The notes under the pieces are model-generated. The model was not told the DNA's origin and did not search any database. It saw only the letters and a list, made by a program, of their open reading frames with translations. A stretch of DNA of 64,000 bases, from the NCBI RefSeq assembly GCF_027853965.1, contig NZ_JAQGLB010000001.1:620001-684000 (forward strand). Reading direction: 5' to 3'. Below are positions 1 through 9,112 of this stretch, piece by piece (position 1 is the first letter of the stretch; each line of letters starts with the position of its first letter). Made by a program: the position numbers and the translations under genes. Source of the DNA: Saccharopolyspora indica. Its GTDB lineage: Bacteria; Actinomycetota; Actinomycetes; Mycobacteriales; Pseudonocardiaceae.

Positions 1-154
<154 letters not shown>

Positions 155-326
155 TTAAGAGTATGCGATGGACTGCATGATTATGAAATCGGGGGTCGAC
201 TGTTGCCGTGACCTGCGGTGATGCCCGGGGTTGCGGGGCCTTCTGAGGTTCGCGGAGGCATTGCGGGGGCCGTCGGTGGGTATGTCCGGTTGGTGTCGGG
301 ACAGCCGTGGTTTCCGGGGGACGATC

Positions 327-1790
327 GTGGAATGCGACTGCCGGCGCGCCTGCAGCCTCTCCGCTGCGGTGCGCGGTCTGGCCGAAGCCGAGCTGCGGGG
401 TGACGCCCGGATCTCCGACGTCGGCACCGACAGCAGGCGGGTGCGGCCGGGTGCGCTGTTCTGCGCCGTGCCGGGAGCGCAGCGCGACGGGCACGCGTTC
501 GCCGCCGAGGCGGTCGCGGCGGGAGCCGGCGCGCTGCTGGTGCAGCGGTTCGTCGACGTGCCGGTGCCCCAGGTGCGCGTTCCCGCCGTGCGGGCCGCGG
601 TGGGGCCGGTCGCCGCGCGAGTGCACGGCCACCCCGCGGATGCGCTCTCGATCGCCACGGTGACCGGGACCAACGGCAAGACGACCACCGCGCACCTGGT
701 CGAAGCGGCGCTCGCCGCTGGAGGCCTGCGCACCGGCTTGAGCTCGACGGTCGAGACCCGCGCGCCGGGATGGCGCTGCCCGGCGGCGCTGACCACGCCG
801 GACGCTGCGGAGTTGCAGCGGATGCTGTGCCGCATGCGCGCAGCGGGAGTTCAGGCGGCGGTCGTGGAGGTGTCCTCGCACGCGATCGACCAGCAGCGCA
901 CCGATCCGGTGCGGGCCGACGTCGCGGTGTTCACCAACCTGAGCCCGGAGCACCTCGACTACCACGGCACGGTGGAGCAGTACTTCGCGGCGAAGGCCGC
1001 GCTGTTCACGCCGGAGCGCTGCCGCCGCGCCGTGATCAACATCGACGACCGGTGGGGCCGGCGGTTGGCCGACCAGGCCCGGGTGCCGGTCGTGACCGTC
1101 GGGCGCAGCCCGCGCGCGGATGTGCGGGTGGCGGAGGCCGACGGGCTGCGCGTGGTCGTCCACGACGAGGGCGAACCGGTGGTGCTGACGGTTCCGGCGG
1201 CGACCGGGCGCCACGCCACCGGCCTGGCCGCGGCCTACGCGGCAGCTCGCGTGCTGGGTGTCTCCAGGCCGGCCGCGGTTCGCGGACTGGGAGCCGCGCT
1301 GCCGCCCGGCCGCTTCCAGCGGGTGGACGCCGGTCAGCCGTTCCTGGCCGTCGTCGACTTCGCGCACACGCCCGCCGCGGTGGCCGATCTGATCGCGGCC
1401 GCGCGCCGGACGAGCGGAGGGCGCGTGCACCTGGTCGTCGGCTGCGCCGGGAACCGCGACCGGTTCAGCCGTCCGGAAGTGGGGCGCGCCGCGCTGGCCG
1501 CCGACACCGCGGTCTTCACCGCCGACGATCCGTGCGGCGAGGACCCGGCGGAGATCACCGCGCAGGTGCTGACCGGCACGATCGGGCGCAGCGGTGGGGA
1601 TTTCGTCGTGGAGCACGACCGGCGGGCGGCGATCGCCCTCGCCGTCGGCCGGGCGGTGCCGGGCGACGTGGTGCTCGTCGCGGGCCGCGGTCACGAGCGC
1701 TTCCAAACGGTCGCGGGGGAGCAGCACCCGTTCGACGATGCCGAGGTCGTCGCGGACGCGCTGGCCGCCGCGGGGTGGACGCGCGAGTAG
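327..1790 (+). CDS. Mur ligase family protein (MurE-type paralogue)
   Basis: Cytosolic ATP-dependent amide ligase of the MurE type, which adds residue 3 to UDP-MurNAc-dipeptide. Visible motifs are the P-loop TGTNGKTTTAH, EVSSHAIDQQR, FTNLSPEHLDYHG followed by the AAK lysine that is carbamylated in Mur ligases, VDFAHTP, and the C-terminal GRGHE. The usual meso-DAP-reading motif DNPR is replaced by DDPC, so the arginine is missing. The gene stands alone, not in a dcw cluster, so it is probably a second copy. GTG at 327 is chosen because GGGGG sits 6 nt upstream and gives 487 residues, the normal MurE length; TTG 231 or ATG 282 would add an unconserved extension. Function as a true MurE is uncertain. 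Confidence 0.8.
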   Translation: MECDCRRACSLSAAVRGLAEAELRGDARISDVGTDSRRVRPGALFCAVPGAQRDGHAFAAEAVAAGAGALLVQRFVDVPVPQVRVPAVRAAVGPVAARVHGHPADALSIATVTGTNGKTTTAHLVEAALAAGGLRTGLSSTVETRAPGWRCPAALTTPDAAELQRMLCRMRAAGVQAAVVEVSSHAIDQQRTDPVRADVAVFTNLSPEHLDYHGTVEQYFAAKAALFTPERCRRAVINIDDRWGRRLADQARVPVVTVGRSPRADVRVAEADGLRVVVHDEGEPVVLTVPAATGRHATGLAAAYAAARVLGVSRPAAVRGLGAALPPGRFQRVDAGQPFLAVVDFAHTPAAVADLIAAARRTSGGRVHLVVGCAGNRDRFSRPEVGRAALAADTAVFTADDPCGEDPAEITAQVLTGTIGRSGGDFVVEHDRRAAIALAVGRAVPGDVVLVAGRGHERFQTVAGEQHPFDDAEVVADALAAAGWTRE

Positions 1791-1815
1791 CTCCCGCGAA
1801 CGCGAGAGCTACTCG
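1784..1815 (+). terminator. Hairpin at the end of the Mur ligase gene
   Basis: Arms 1784-1793 (CGAGTAGCTC) and 1806-1815 form a perfect 10-bp stem, with a nested CGCG-AA-CGCG inside. The stop codon TAG lies within the left arm. No U-tract follows, as is common for actinobacterial terminators. Confidence 0.55.
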
Positions 1816-1887
1816 GAGGATTGATCACCCCGCGGGGTTCGCCCGGCTCAGGTGATCGGGTTGGGAGCTAAGAGCTCGATGGGCCGG

Positions 1888-2037
1888 TCACCAGCGGCCC
1901 CAGCGGCCCCAGTGGTGCCAACGGCCCCAGTGGTGCCAACCGCCCCACCAGCCGCCCCAGTGGCCCCAGCCCCAGCCCCAACCCCAGCCGCCGCCCCAGT
2001 GGCGGCTCGGATTGCTGAAGACCGTGCTGATTTTCAT
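1888..2037 (-). CDS. Trp/Gly/His-rich 49-residue peptide
   Basis: Small gene with an ATG at 2037-2035 and GAGGG about 7 nt upstream. The peptide begins MKISTVFSNPSRH, then becomes a repetitive tract built of GW, GHW, GGW, HHWGRW and GRW units; 14 of 49 residues are Trp and most of the rest Gly, His or Arg. There is no signal peptide or hydrophobic helix of ordinary composition. I do not recognise a family. The leader-plus-low-complexity layout could suit a ribosomally made, modified peptide or a metal/nucleic-acid binding peptide; both are guesses. It is divergent from the flavoprotein at 2389, about 350 bp away. The complementary strand also reads open as a Pro/Ala tract but lacks a ribosome site. 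Confidence 0.6.
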   Translation of the reverse strand: MKISTVFSNPSRHWGGGWGWGWGWGHWGGWWGGWHHWGRWHHWGRWGRW

Positions 2038-2388
2038 CGTGATCCCTCGAAATCCCGGACCGGAGCCCGGTTTCGGTGAAATTCCGTCGGATGATGCGCG
2101 CTGCGTGTGCAGCACCGGCGCACCTCCGTGACCGCCGCTTCGGACGGGCGGAAGCGTGCGAGAACGTGCTTCTCGGATCCAGCTGGATGCGCTTGCATGC
2201 GCACCGACCACGATAGAGCCGGGCGCCGCCGCGGAGGAGGGGTCTTTCGCCCCGAACACGTCGGGTAGCAAGCGGTTGCACTGCGCATTCGGAGAATCGT
2301 CCACTGCGGACCAGGTTGTTGCTGTTTCCGCAAGCGGATTTGCGGTTCGCGGTGCGCCGCTCGCATGGTGGTCGCGGAGGTGGTCGAG
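2038..2388. other. Divergent intergenic region
   Basis: About 350 bp between the Trp-rich peptide gene and the flavoprotein gene. It must hold both promoters, but I cannot pick convincing -35/-10 pairs. A TGCGC-TTGC-ATGCGCA partial palindrome lies near 2187-2203. No supported additional gene was seen. Confidence 0.4.
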
Positions 2389-3399
2389 TTGACCGATCAG
2401 TTGGCGCAGGACTACGACGTGGTGGTCGTCGGCGGTGGCGCCGCCGGTGTGAACGGGGCGCTGATGCTGGCCAGGGCCCGGCGCTCGGTGGTGGTGATCG
2501 ACGCGGGCGAACCGCGCAACGCACCCGCGGCGGCGGCGCACGGGCTGCTCGGACGCGACGGGATCAGCCCGGCGGAACTGCTGGAGCGCGGCCGGGAAGA
2601 GGTGCGCGGCTACGGCGGCGAGGTGATCTCCGGCGAGGTGCTCGCGGTGAACCGCGCCGCCGGCGGGTTCCGGGTGCTGCTGGCCGACGGGCGCTCGACG
2701 CGGGCGCGGCGGCTGCTGGTGACCACCGGACTGGTGGACGAGCTGCCCGACGTGCCGGGGCTGCGCGAGCGGTGGGGTCACGACGTCCTGCACTGCCCGT
2801 ACTGCCACGGCTGGGAGGTCCGCGACGGGGCCATCGGCGTGCTGGCCACCGGACCGATGTCGGTGCACCAGGCGCTGCTGTTCCGGCAGTGGAGCGCCGA
2901 CATCGCGTTCTTCACCCGCACCGACGCGCCGCTGGACGAGCAGGACGCCCGGAAGCTGATCGCTCGCGGGATCGAGGTGGTGGCGGGCGAGGTCGCCGGC
3001 ATCGAGGTCACCGGCGACCGGCTCACCGGCGTGCGGCTGGCCGACGGCACCGTCGTCGCGCGCGGTGCGGTGGCCGTGGCGTCGCGGATGGTGGCGCGCG
3101 CCGGATTCCTGGCCGATCTCGGACTGCGGCCGCAGGAGCACCCCAGCGGCATGGGCGAGCACGTCCCGGCCGATCCCGGCGGGCGCACCTCGGTCCCCGG
3201 CGTGTGGGTGGCGGGCAACGTCACCGACCTCGCCGCCCAGGTCGGCAACGCGGCTGCGGCGGGCGCGACGGCGGCGGGCCAGATCAACGCCGACCTGGTG
3301 GCCGAGGAGGTCGACCGCGCGGTCGCCGGCCCGTTCTCCCCGGAGTCCGAATCGCGGATCTGCGAACTGGTCGCCGGAGACCGCCGCCACGGTCTCTGA
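2389..3399 (+). CDS. NAD(P)/FAD-dependent oxidoreductase, thioredoxin-reductase-like
   Basis: Flavoprotein of the thioredoxin-reductase fold. The FAD-binding DVVVVGGGAAGVNGA is near the N-terminus, IDAGEPRN follows, and the redox-type motif CPYCHGWE lies mid-protein. The C-terminal part has VWVAGNVTD, the second FAD-contact motif. The CPYC dithiol is in the place of the TrxR CATC pair, but CPYCHGWE proteins form their own actinobacterial subfamily of unknown acceptor, so classical thioredoxin reductase is not assured. The TTG at 2389 is preferred because GGAGG ends 8 nt upstream; ATG 2365 adds eight residues and has no ribosome site. It is divergent from the Trp-rich peptide gene. Confidence 0.8.
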   Translation: MTDQLAQDYDVVVVGGGAAGVNGALMLARARRSVVVIDAGEPRNAPAAAAHGLLGRDGISPAELLERGREEVRGYGGEVISGEVLAVNRAAGGFRVLLADGRSTRARRLLVTTGLVDELPDVPGLRERWGHDVLHCPYCHGWEVRDGAIGVLATGPMSVHQALLFRQWSADIAFFTRTDAPLDEQDARKLIARGIEVVAGEVAGIEVTGDRLTGVRLADGTVVARGAVAVASRMVARAGFLADLGLRPQEHPSGMGEHVPADPGGRTSVPGVWVAGNVTDLAAQVGNAAAAGATAAGQINADLVAEEVDRAVAGPFSPESESRICELVAGDRRHGL

Positions 3400-3606
3400 G
3401 CGCGGGCGGTGCGGTGCCCGTAAGGGCACTTCACCGCGCTCGCCGGGGCCGACGGCCCGCTTCGGCGGCAGGCGGTGAACCCCGGGTGCCGATCATGACG
3501 TGTACGAGGCGTACGGAGCTTGACCGAGCCCCAACGGCACGGTGTCGGATCGCGTTGCAGAAGCGATCTCCGCTCCCGGCGCTGGCACCCCTGATCGGAG
3601 CACTGG

Positions 3607-5508
3607 ATGACCGGAACGCCGCCGCAGCTGATCGCGGTGGAGGAGTTCTTCGCCGATCCGGTCTTCTCGCACGCGTCGATCTCGCCGGACGGGACGCGCA
3701 TCGCCTACCTGGCGCCCGAGCACGGCAGGCCGAACGTGTGGGTGCGCGGGATCGACGAGGAGCACGAGGACGCGGTGTGCGTCACCAACGACGCCCGGCG
3801 CGGCATCAAGTCCTACTACTGGTGCGACGATCCGCGCTGGCTGCTGTACCTCCAGGACGTCGACGGCAACGAGGACTGGCACCTGCACCGGGTCGACCTC
3901 GACGCGCCGGGCGAACCGGCGGTCGACCTGACCCCGCTGCCACCGGGACTGCGCGTGTTCGCCGTCGACCCGGGCAAGCCGGCCCCCGGCGACGTGCTGG
4001 TCTGGATGAACCGGCGGCCCGAGGCCATCGACGTGTTCCGCATCGACGTCGCCACCGGTGAGGTGCAGCTGCACCTGGAGCAGCCCGAACCGGGCGGCAC
4101 CGTCCTGCTGGACCGCGACGGCGAGCCGGCGTTCTGGGCGGTGCTGGCCGACGACGGCGCCTGCGAGTTCTCCGCCATCGACCCGGAGACCGGCCGCAAG
4201 CGGCTCCTGCGCCGCGTGGGCGGCCCGGAACACCCGCACGGGCTGCCGCTGCAGATGGTGACGCCCGACGGGACGGGCTTGCTGGTCGGTGCTTACCAGG
4301 ACTCCGACGACCTGCGGCTGGTCCGCATCGACCGGGCGACCGGCGCGGAGACCGCGGTCGCGGCCGTGGCCGGGCACAGCCTGTGCACCGCGGGGCTGGC
4401 CGGACCGGGCGCGCTGCCGTCCACCGTGTTCACCAGCAGGCGGACCGGGGAGGTCATCGCGGCCCGCTTCGTCGGCGACCGCCCCCGGATCGAAGTCCTG
4501 GACCCGCACTTCGCCGAGGTCCACGCGGCGCTGTCCGCGCTGTCCGACGGCGTGCTGCACTCGGTGTCCTCGGACGAGACCGAACAGCGCTGGGTCGCCA
4601 CCTTCATCCACGACCGCGACCCCGGCGCGACCTGGTTCTACGACCACGGCACGGGGGAGAGCCGGCTGCTGTTCCGCCCGCACCCGCAGCTGAACCCCGC
4701 CGACCTGGCCCCGATGGCGGCGGTGTCCTTCCCGGCTCGCGACGGGCTGCCGCTGACCGCCTTCCTGACGCTGCCGGTCGGCGTCGCACCGCAGGACCTG
4801 CCGCTGGTGCTGCTGGTGCACGGCGGACCGTGGTTCCACGACACCTGGTCCTACCACCCGACGGTGCAGTTCCTGGCCAACCGCGGGTACGCGGTGCTGC
4901 AGGTGAACTTCCGGGGCTCCACCGGATACGGGAAGCGGCACCTCACCGCCGCGATCGGCGAGTTCGCCGGGAAGATGCATGACGACCTCGTCGACGCCGC
5001 CGACTGGGCGGTGGCGCGCGGGTACGCCGACCCCGGCCGCATCGCGATCGCCGGCGGCTCCTACGGCGGCTACGCGGCGCTGGTCGGCGCGACGGCGACC
5101 CCGGACTACTTCGCCGCGGCGGTGGACTACGTGGGCATCTCCAACCTGGCGAACTTCATGCGCACGCTGCCGCCGTTCACCAGGCCTGCCATGACCAACA
5201 GCTGGTACCGCTACGTCGGCGACCCCGAGGACCCCGCCCAGGAAGCGGACATGCTGGCCCGCTCGCCCGTCACCATGGTCGAGCGGATCCGCACGCCGCT
5301 GCTGGTCGCCCAAGGCGCCGACGACGTCCGCGTGATCCAGGAGGAATCGGTCAACATCGTCGAGCCGCTGCGGGCGCGCGGTGTGCCGGTCGAGCACCTC
5401 GTCGCCGCGGGCGAGGGCCACGGGTTCGAGCACCCGGAGAACCAGGTGCTGCTGCACCGCGCGATCGAGCGGCACTTCGCCGAGCACCTCGGCGGCGGCC
5501 GCGGCTAG
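3607..5508 (+). CDS. S9 family serine peptidase (prolyl oligopeptidase type)
   Basis: 633-residue intracellular peptidase. The first about 370 residues look like a beta-propeller that gates the active site, beginning with DPVFSHASISPDGTRIAYLA. The C-terminal alpha/beta hydrolase has the oxyanion HGGPW, nucleophile motif GGSYGG (Ser about 485), the acid in GADDVRV and the histidine in GEGHGFEHPEN. Such enzymes release dipeptides or acyl-amino acids from oligopeptides. No signal peptide is seen. ATG 3607 has GGAG upstream. It sits alone between the flavoprotein and the nucleotidase genes, all on the same strand but with clear gaps. Confidence 0.9.
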   Translation: MTGTPPQLIAVEEFFADPVFSHASISPDGTRIAYLAPEHGRPNVWVRGIDEEHEDAVCVTNDARRGIKSYYWCDDPRWLLYLQDVDGNEDWHLHRVDLDAPGEPAVDLTPLPPGLRVFAVDPGKPAPGDVLVWMNRRPEAIDVFRIDVATGEVQLHLEQPEPGGTVLLDRDGEPAFWAVLADDGACEFSAIDPETGRKRLLRRVGGPEHPHGLPLQMVTPDGTGLLVGAYQDSDDLRLVRIDRATGAETAVAAVAGHSLCTAGLAGPGALPSTVFTSRRTGEVIAARFVGDRPRIEVLDPHFAEVHAALSALSDGVLHSVSSDETEQRWVATFIHDRDPGATWFYDHGTGESRLLFRPHPQLNPADLAPMAAVSFPARDGLPLTAFLTLPVGVAPQDLPLVLLVHGGPWFHDTWSYHPTVQFLANRGYAVLQVNFRGSTGYGKRHLTAAIGEFAGKMHDDLVDAADWAVARGYADPGRIAIAGGSYGGYAALVGATATPDYFAAAVDYVGISNLANFMRTLPPFTRPAMTNSWYRYVGDPEDPAQEADMLARSPVTMVERIRTPLLVAQGADDVRVIQEESVNIVEPLRARGVPVEHLVAAGEGHGFEHPENQVLLHRAIERHFAEHLGGGRG

Positions 5509-5615
5509 CGACCGTCCTCGGTGGACGCACCGGCCGGATCTGCCGGAAGTGCTGGCCTCCGCCGCACGCAGGGGGCAAGATCTGCTGGCGTCGCAGGACC
5601 TCGGGAGGAGAATCC

Positions 5616-7307
5616 GTGAGATCAGGTCGGTTGGGCCGCCGCGCGGCGGCGTTGGGGACAGCGGTGCTGGCCACCGCCGCGCTGTCGGGAGCACCGGTGA
5701 GCGCGGCACCCGCCACCGTGGACGTCCGGCTGATCGCGTTCAACGATCTGCACGGCAACCTGGACCCGCCGGCGGGTTCCTCGGGACGGGTCACGCTGCC
5801 CGACGGCAGCACGGTCGACGCCGGTGGCGCGGCCTACCTGGCCACGCACGTGGCCGCGCTGCGCGGCGAGGTCGGCAACTCGCTGGTGCTCTCCGCCGGC
5901 GACAACATCGGTGCCTCGCCGGTGAACTCGGCGCTGTTCCACGACGAGCCGACCGTCGAGTTCCTCAACGAGCTCGGCGTGGCCGCCTCCGTCGTCGGCA
6001 ACCACGAGTTCGACGAGGGATACGCCGAGCTGCAGCGGATCCAGTCCGGCGGCTGCCACGCCGAGGACGGCTGCCAGTTCCGGGAGTCCTTCGGCGGCGC
6101 GGACTTCCCGCAGCTGGGCGCCAACGTCGCCTTCGAGGACGGCAGGCCCGCGCTGCTGCCGTTCAGCGTCGAGCGCGTCCAGGGCGTGCCGATCGGCATC
6201 ATCGGCGTGACGCTGGAGGACCTGCCCGCGATGGTCACCCCGGAAGCGGTGCGGGGCCTGGCCTTCGGCGACGAGGTCGAGGCCATCGGCCGCACCGCCG
6301 ACCTGCTGGACCGCGCCGGGGTCAAGGCGCAGGTCGTGCTGCTGCACCAGGGCGACAACACCGAGGGCGGCGGCCCCGACGACTGCCGCGTGACACCGGG
6401 GCCCGCCTCGGAGATCGCCGCGCACGCCTCGCCGAAGGTCGACGTCATCTTCACCGGGCACAGCCACCAGCAGTACAGCTGCACGATCCCCGATCCGGAG
6501 GGCAATCCGCGGACGGTGCTGCAGGGCGCGTCCTTCGGCAGGCTGCTGTCGGTGGCCGACCTGACGATCGACCGGAGCAGCAAGGACGTGGTGCGCGCGG
6601 AGACCGAGGCGCACAACCGGATCGTCACCCGCGACGTGCCCGCCGATCCCGCCGCGCAGCAGCTGATCGACGAGGCCACCGGCAAGGCCGCGCCGATCGC
6701 CAACCGCGAGATCGGCACGATCACCGGCGACCTGCGCCGCGAAGGCGCTCCCTCCGGCGAATCCCCGCTCGGCGACGTGCTCGCCGACGCGCAGCTGGCG
6801 GCGACCGAGGTCAACGGCGCGCAGATCGCGATGACCAACCCCGGCGGCATCCGGACCGACCTCGTGCACGCGTCCTCCCCGGCCGGCGAGGGCGACGGCG
6901 TGGTCACCTACGGCGAGGCGTACGCGGTCCAGCCCTTCGGCAACGTCATGCAGACCCTGACGCTCACCGGCGAGCAGCTGAAGAACGTGCTGGAACAGCA
7001 GTGGCAGCCCGAATCGACGCGCATCCTGCAGGTCTCGTCGACGCTGCGCTACAGCTACTCGGCCTCCGCACCGGTCGGGTCGAAGGTCTCCGCCATCACC
7101 GTCGCCGGGCAACCGGTCGACCCGGCCGCGAGCTACCGCGTGTCGGTGAACAACTTCCTGTCCGCGGGCGGCGACGGGTTCACCGAGTTCGCGAAGGGCA
7201 CCGACCTCACCGGCGGCCCGGTCGACCTGGACGCCCTCGTCGACTACCTGGCCGCCCACCCGGACATCGCCCCACCACCGGCCGACCGGATCACCGCGAC
7301 GCCGTAG
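5616..7307 (+). CDS. Secreted 5'-nucleotidase / UDP-sugar hydrolase family metallophosphatase
   Basis: 563 residues of the UshA/5'-nucleotidase family, which dephosphorylate extracellular nucleotides to feed purine and phosphate uptake. A signal peptide (Arg-rich start, ATAALSGAPVSAA cleavage region) is followed by metallophosphatase motifs NDLHGN, GDN, GNHEFDEG and GHSHQQ. The C-terminal substrate-binding domain contains NPGGIRTDL and YRVSVNNFL..GGDGF. There is no C-terminal sorting signal, so it is probably released. GTG 5616 has GGAGGAGA directly upstream. The gene ends at a strong bidirectional hairpin facing the channel gene. Confidence 0.9.
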   Translation: MRSGRLGRRAAALGTAVLATAALSGAPVSAAPATVDVRLIAFNDLHGNLDPPAGSSGRVTLPDGSTVDAGGAAYLATHVAALRGEVGNSLVLSAGDNIGASPVNSALFHDEPTVEFLNELGVAASVVGNHEFDEGYAELQRIQSGGCHAEDGCQFRESFGGADFPQLGANVAFEDGRPALLPFSVERVQGVPIGIIGVTLEDLPAMVTPEAVRGLAFGDEVEAIGRTADLLDRAGVKAQVVLLHQGDNTEGGGPDDCRVTPGPASEIAAHASPKVDVIFTGHSHQQYSCTIPDPEGNPRTVLQGASFGRLLSVADLTIDRSSKDVVRAETEAHNRIVTRDVPADPAAQQLIDEATGKAAPIANREIGTITGDLRREGAPSGESPLGDVLADAQLAATEVNGAQIAMTNPGGIRTDLVHASSPAGEGDGVVTYGEAYAVQPFGNVMQTLTLTGEQLKNVLEQQWQPESTRILQVSSTLRYSYSASAPVGSKVSAITVAGQPVDPAASYRVSVNNFLSAGGDGFTEFAKGTDLTGGPVDLDALVDYLAAHPDIAPPPADRITATP

Positions 7308-7324
7308 CCCCGAACGGGGGAAGA

Positions 7325-7371
7325 GCGAAGGGCACCTTTCACCAAGTTAGTTGGCGAGAGGTGCCCTTCGC
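7325..7371. terminator. Bidirectional terminator
   Basis: Perfect 13-bp stem (7325-7337 with 7359-7371, GCGAAGGGCACCT) with an inner CCAA/TTGG pairing. It lies between the convergent nucleotidase and channel genes. Confidence 0.8.
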
Positions 7372-7387
7372 GCGTCCCCGGCCGGGG

Positions 7388-8188
7388 TCAGGAGCGCGCC
7401 GTCGGGGCGCTTCCGAACTCGGTGCGGAGTTCGCGGAGCTCGGCTCGCAGCTCGCGCACCTCGCCGAGCAGGTCCTGGACGGTGTCGTCGCTGTCCTCGC
7501 GCTCCTTGCTGACCTGCGACTCCATCGCCGAGACCGCGACCGCGATGAACAGGTTGAGCACCGTGAACGTGGTGACCGCGATGTAGCCGATGAAGAAGAT
7601 CCAGGCCAGCGGTTCGGCGTCCATGACGCTGCGCGCCACCTCCGACCAGGCCTCGCCGGTCATCACCTGGAACAGCGTGAACAGCGACTCGCCGAGGTCG
7701 CCGAAGTACTCCGGCGCGACCTCGCTGAACAGCTTGGTGGCGATCACCGACCCCACGTAGAGGATCAGCACGAGCAGCGCGGCGATCGACGCCATCCCGG
7801 GCACCGCGGTCAGCAGGGCGCCGACCACGCGCCGCATGTTCGGCACCGCCGAGATCAACCGCAGCACGCGCAGGACGCGCAAAGCCCGCAGCACGCCGAA
7901 AGTTCCGGTGGTGGGCAGCAGCGAGACACCGACGATGACGGCGTCGAAGCAGTTCCACGGATCCCGGAAGAACCGCCAGCCGTGGGCGTAGAACCGGGCG
8001 GCGATCTCGATGGTGAACACCGCCAGCGCGATCCGGTCGATCGCGTGCAGCAGCCAGCCGTAGCCGGCCATCAGCGTCGCCGAGGTCTCGCAGCCGAGGG
8101 TGAAGGCGTTGACGAGGATGACCGCGATGATGACTCGCTGGAACGCCGGTGCGTCGACCAGCATGCGGACCCGTTCACGCGTGTTCAC
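7388..8188 (-). CDS. Voltage-gated ion channel, single-domain bacterial type
   Basis: 266-residue six-helix channel subunit expected to tetramerise in the membrane. The S4 voltage sensor reads RALRVLRVLRLI followed by NMRR. The pore loop has FQVMTGEAWSEV, at the position of the NaChBac filter (TLESWAS), with the key Glu kept. The S6 helix ends in LFIAVAVSAM, followed by an acidic, heptad-like tail (RELRAELRELRTEFG), typical of the tetramerising coiled coil of these channels. GTG 8188 has AGGAG seven nt upstream; longer starts lack this. Sodium selectivity is likely from the Glu but calcium is possible. Convergent with the nucleotidase gene. Confidence 0.88.
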   Translation of the reverse strand: MNTRERVRMLVDAPAFQRVIIAVILVNAFTLGCETSATLMAGYGWLLHAIDRIALAVFTIEIAARFYAHGWRFFRDPWNCFDAVIVGVSLLPTTGTFGVLRALRVLRVLRLISAVPNMRRVVGALLTAVPGMASIAALLVLILYVGSVIATKLFSEVAPEYFGDLGESLFTLFQVMTGEAWSEVARSVMDAEPLAWIFFIGYIAVTTFTVLNLFIAVAVSAMESQVSKEREDSDDTVQDLLGEVRELRAELRELRTEFGSAPTARS

Positions 8189-8332
8189 CGAAAGCTCCTG
8201 GCAGGACTGTGCTGGACGGAAGTCGATGATCAACTTAGCGGGCGGGTCCGGCGCCCGCTGCACACGGTGGCCGCGGTGTCACTCGGCGCACACCGGCCGC
8301 CGGGTCCCGGCACCCGTCCAGCACATCCGCCG

Positions 8333-9112
8333 CTAGCGCGCCCGCTGCTCGGCGGTCTCCTGCAGCCAGCTCTGGATGCGCCCGGTCCAGTCGGCCGACG
8401 GCGCTTCCTCGTGGCTCTCCCGGAACCGGGTCTGGTCGGAAGCGGCGATCCGGCTGAGCTTGTCGACCGTCAGCACCACGTCCACGCCCTCGGCGTCCGC
8501 GACGAAGGTCAGCCAGACGTCGTGGAGGTACTCGGCCAGCGGTGGCGGCGAGAAGAACTCGATCTCCTGGAAGAACGGCAGCTCCTGCCGCACGCCGTCG
8601 AGCCGGTCGGGCGCCAGGCCGGTGCCGCGGAACTGGATGCCGAGACGCCCGAAGGCGTCCAGCACCGCTGCCTGCGCGGGCAGCGGCTCGATCGCGAACG
8701 GGTCGAGATCGCTCCTGGTCGAGATCTCCTCCTTGCCGGGCTCCGAGACGCGCAGCTCGGTGTGCACGCCCAGGGCAACGCCGTCCAGGTTCATGCCCTG
8801 CACGTTGCTGATCGGCGCCTCCCACGGCATCGGGCACTCGAACGGGACGATCTTCTCCTCGCCGCTGCCGAGCTCGAAGCGCTCGGCTATCTCGGCGCGG
8901 TGGAACTCGACCGCGACGGGGTCGTCGTAGCCGTTCTCCACGTGCGCGGCGAAGCTCAGCGCGACGTGCTCGACGGTGATGTCCTGCTTGCCTGCCTTGA
9001 TGCGGACGTCCCCGGTCACGGTCGCGCCGGGGTGCGCGTAGGGCTGGTGCAGCACGGTGTTCACCGCTGGCGCGCCGATCCCGAGCGCGCCCAGGAGCTT
9101 CTTGAAGACCAT
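8333..9112 (-). CDS. Spo0M-family sporulation-control protein
   Basis: 259 residues with the Spo0M (SpoOM) arrestin-like fold: start MVFKKLLGALGIGAPAV, HPGATVTGDVRIKAG, then a mixed second half with EIEFFSPPPLAEY. In Bacillus, Spo0M affects sporulation and cell division; in actinomycetes the role is unknown and inferred only from family. Cytosolic, no membrane segment. ATG 9112 matches the conserved N-terminus and has AAGGA upstream. Monocistronic, divergent from the CNNM operon. Confidence 0.85.
   Translation of the reverse strand: MVFKKLLGALGIGAPAVNTVLHQPYAHPGATVTGDVRIKAGKQDITVEHVALSFAAHVENGYDDPVAVEFHRAEIAERFELGSGEEKIVPFECPMPWEAPISNVQGMNLDGVALGVHTELRVSEPGKEEISTRSDLDPFAIEPLPAQAAVLDAFGRLGIQFRGTGLAPDRLDGVRQELPFFQEIEFFSPPPLAEYLHDVWLTFVADAEGVDVVLTVDKLSRIAASDQTRFRESHEEAPSADWTGRIQSWLQETAEQRAR

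Noticed and set aside
1852..2079. Pro/Ala-rich plus-strand frame (PAAPAAPVVPTAPVV-like)
   Set aside because: It is the complement of the Trp-rich tract, lacks a ribosome site and has no secretion signal; the minus strand has the better start.
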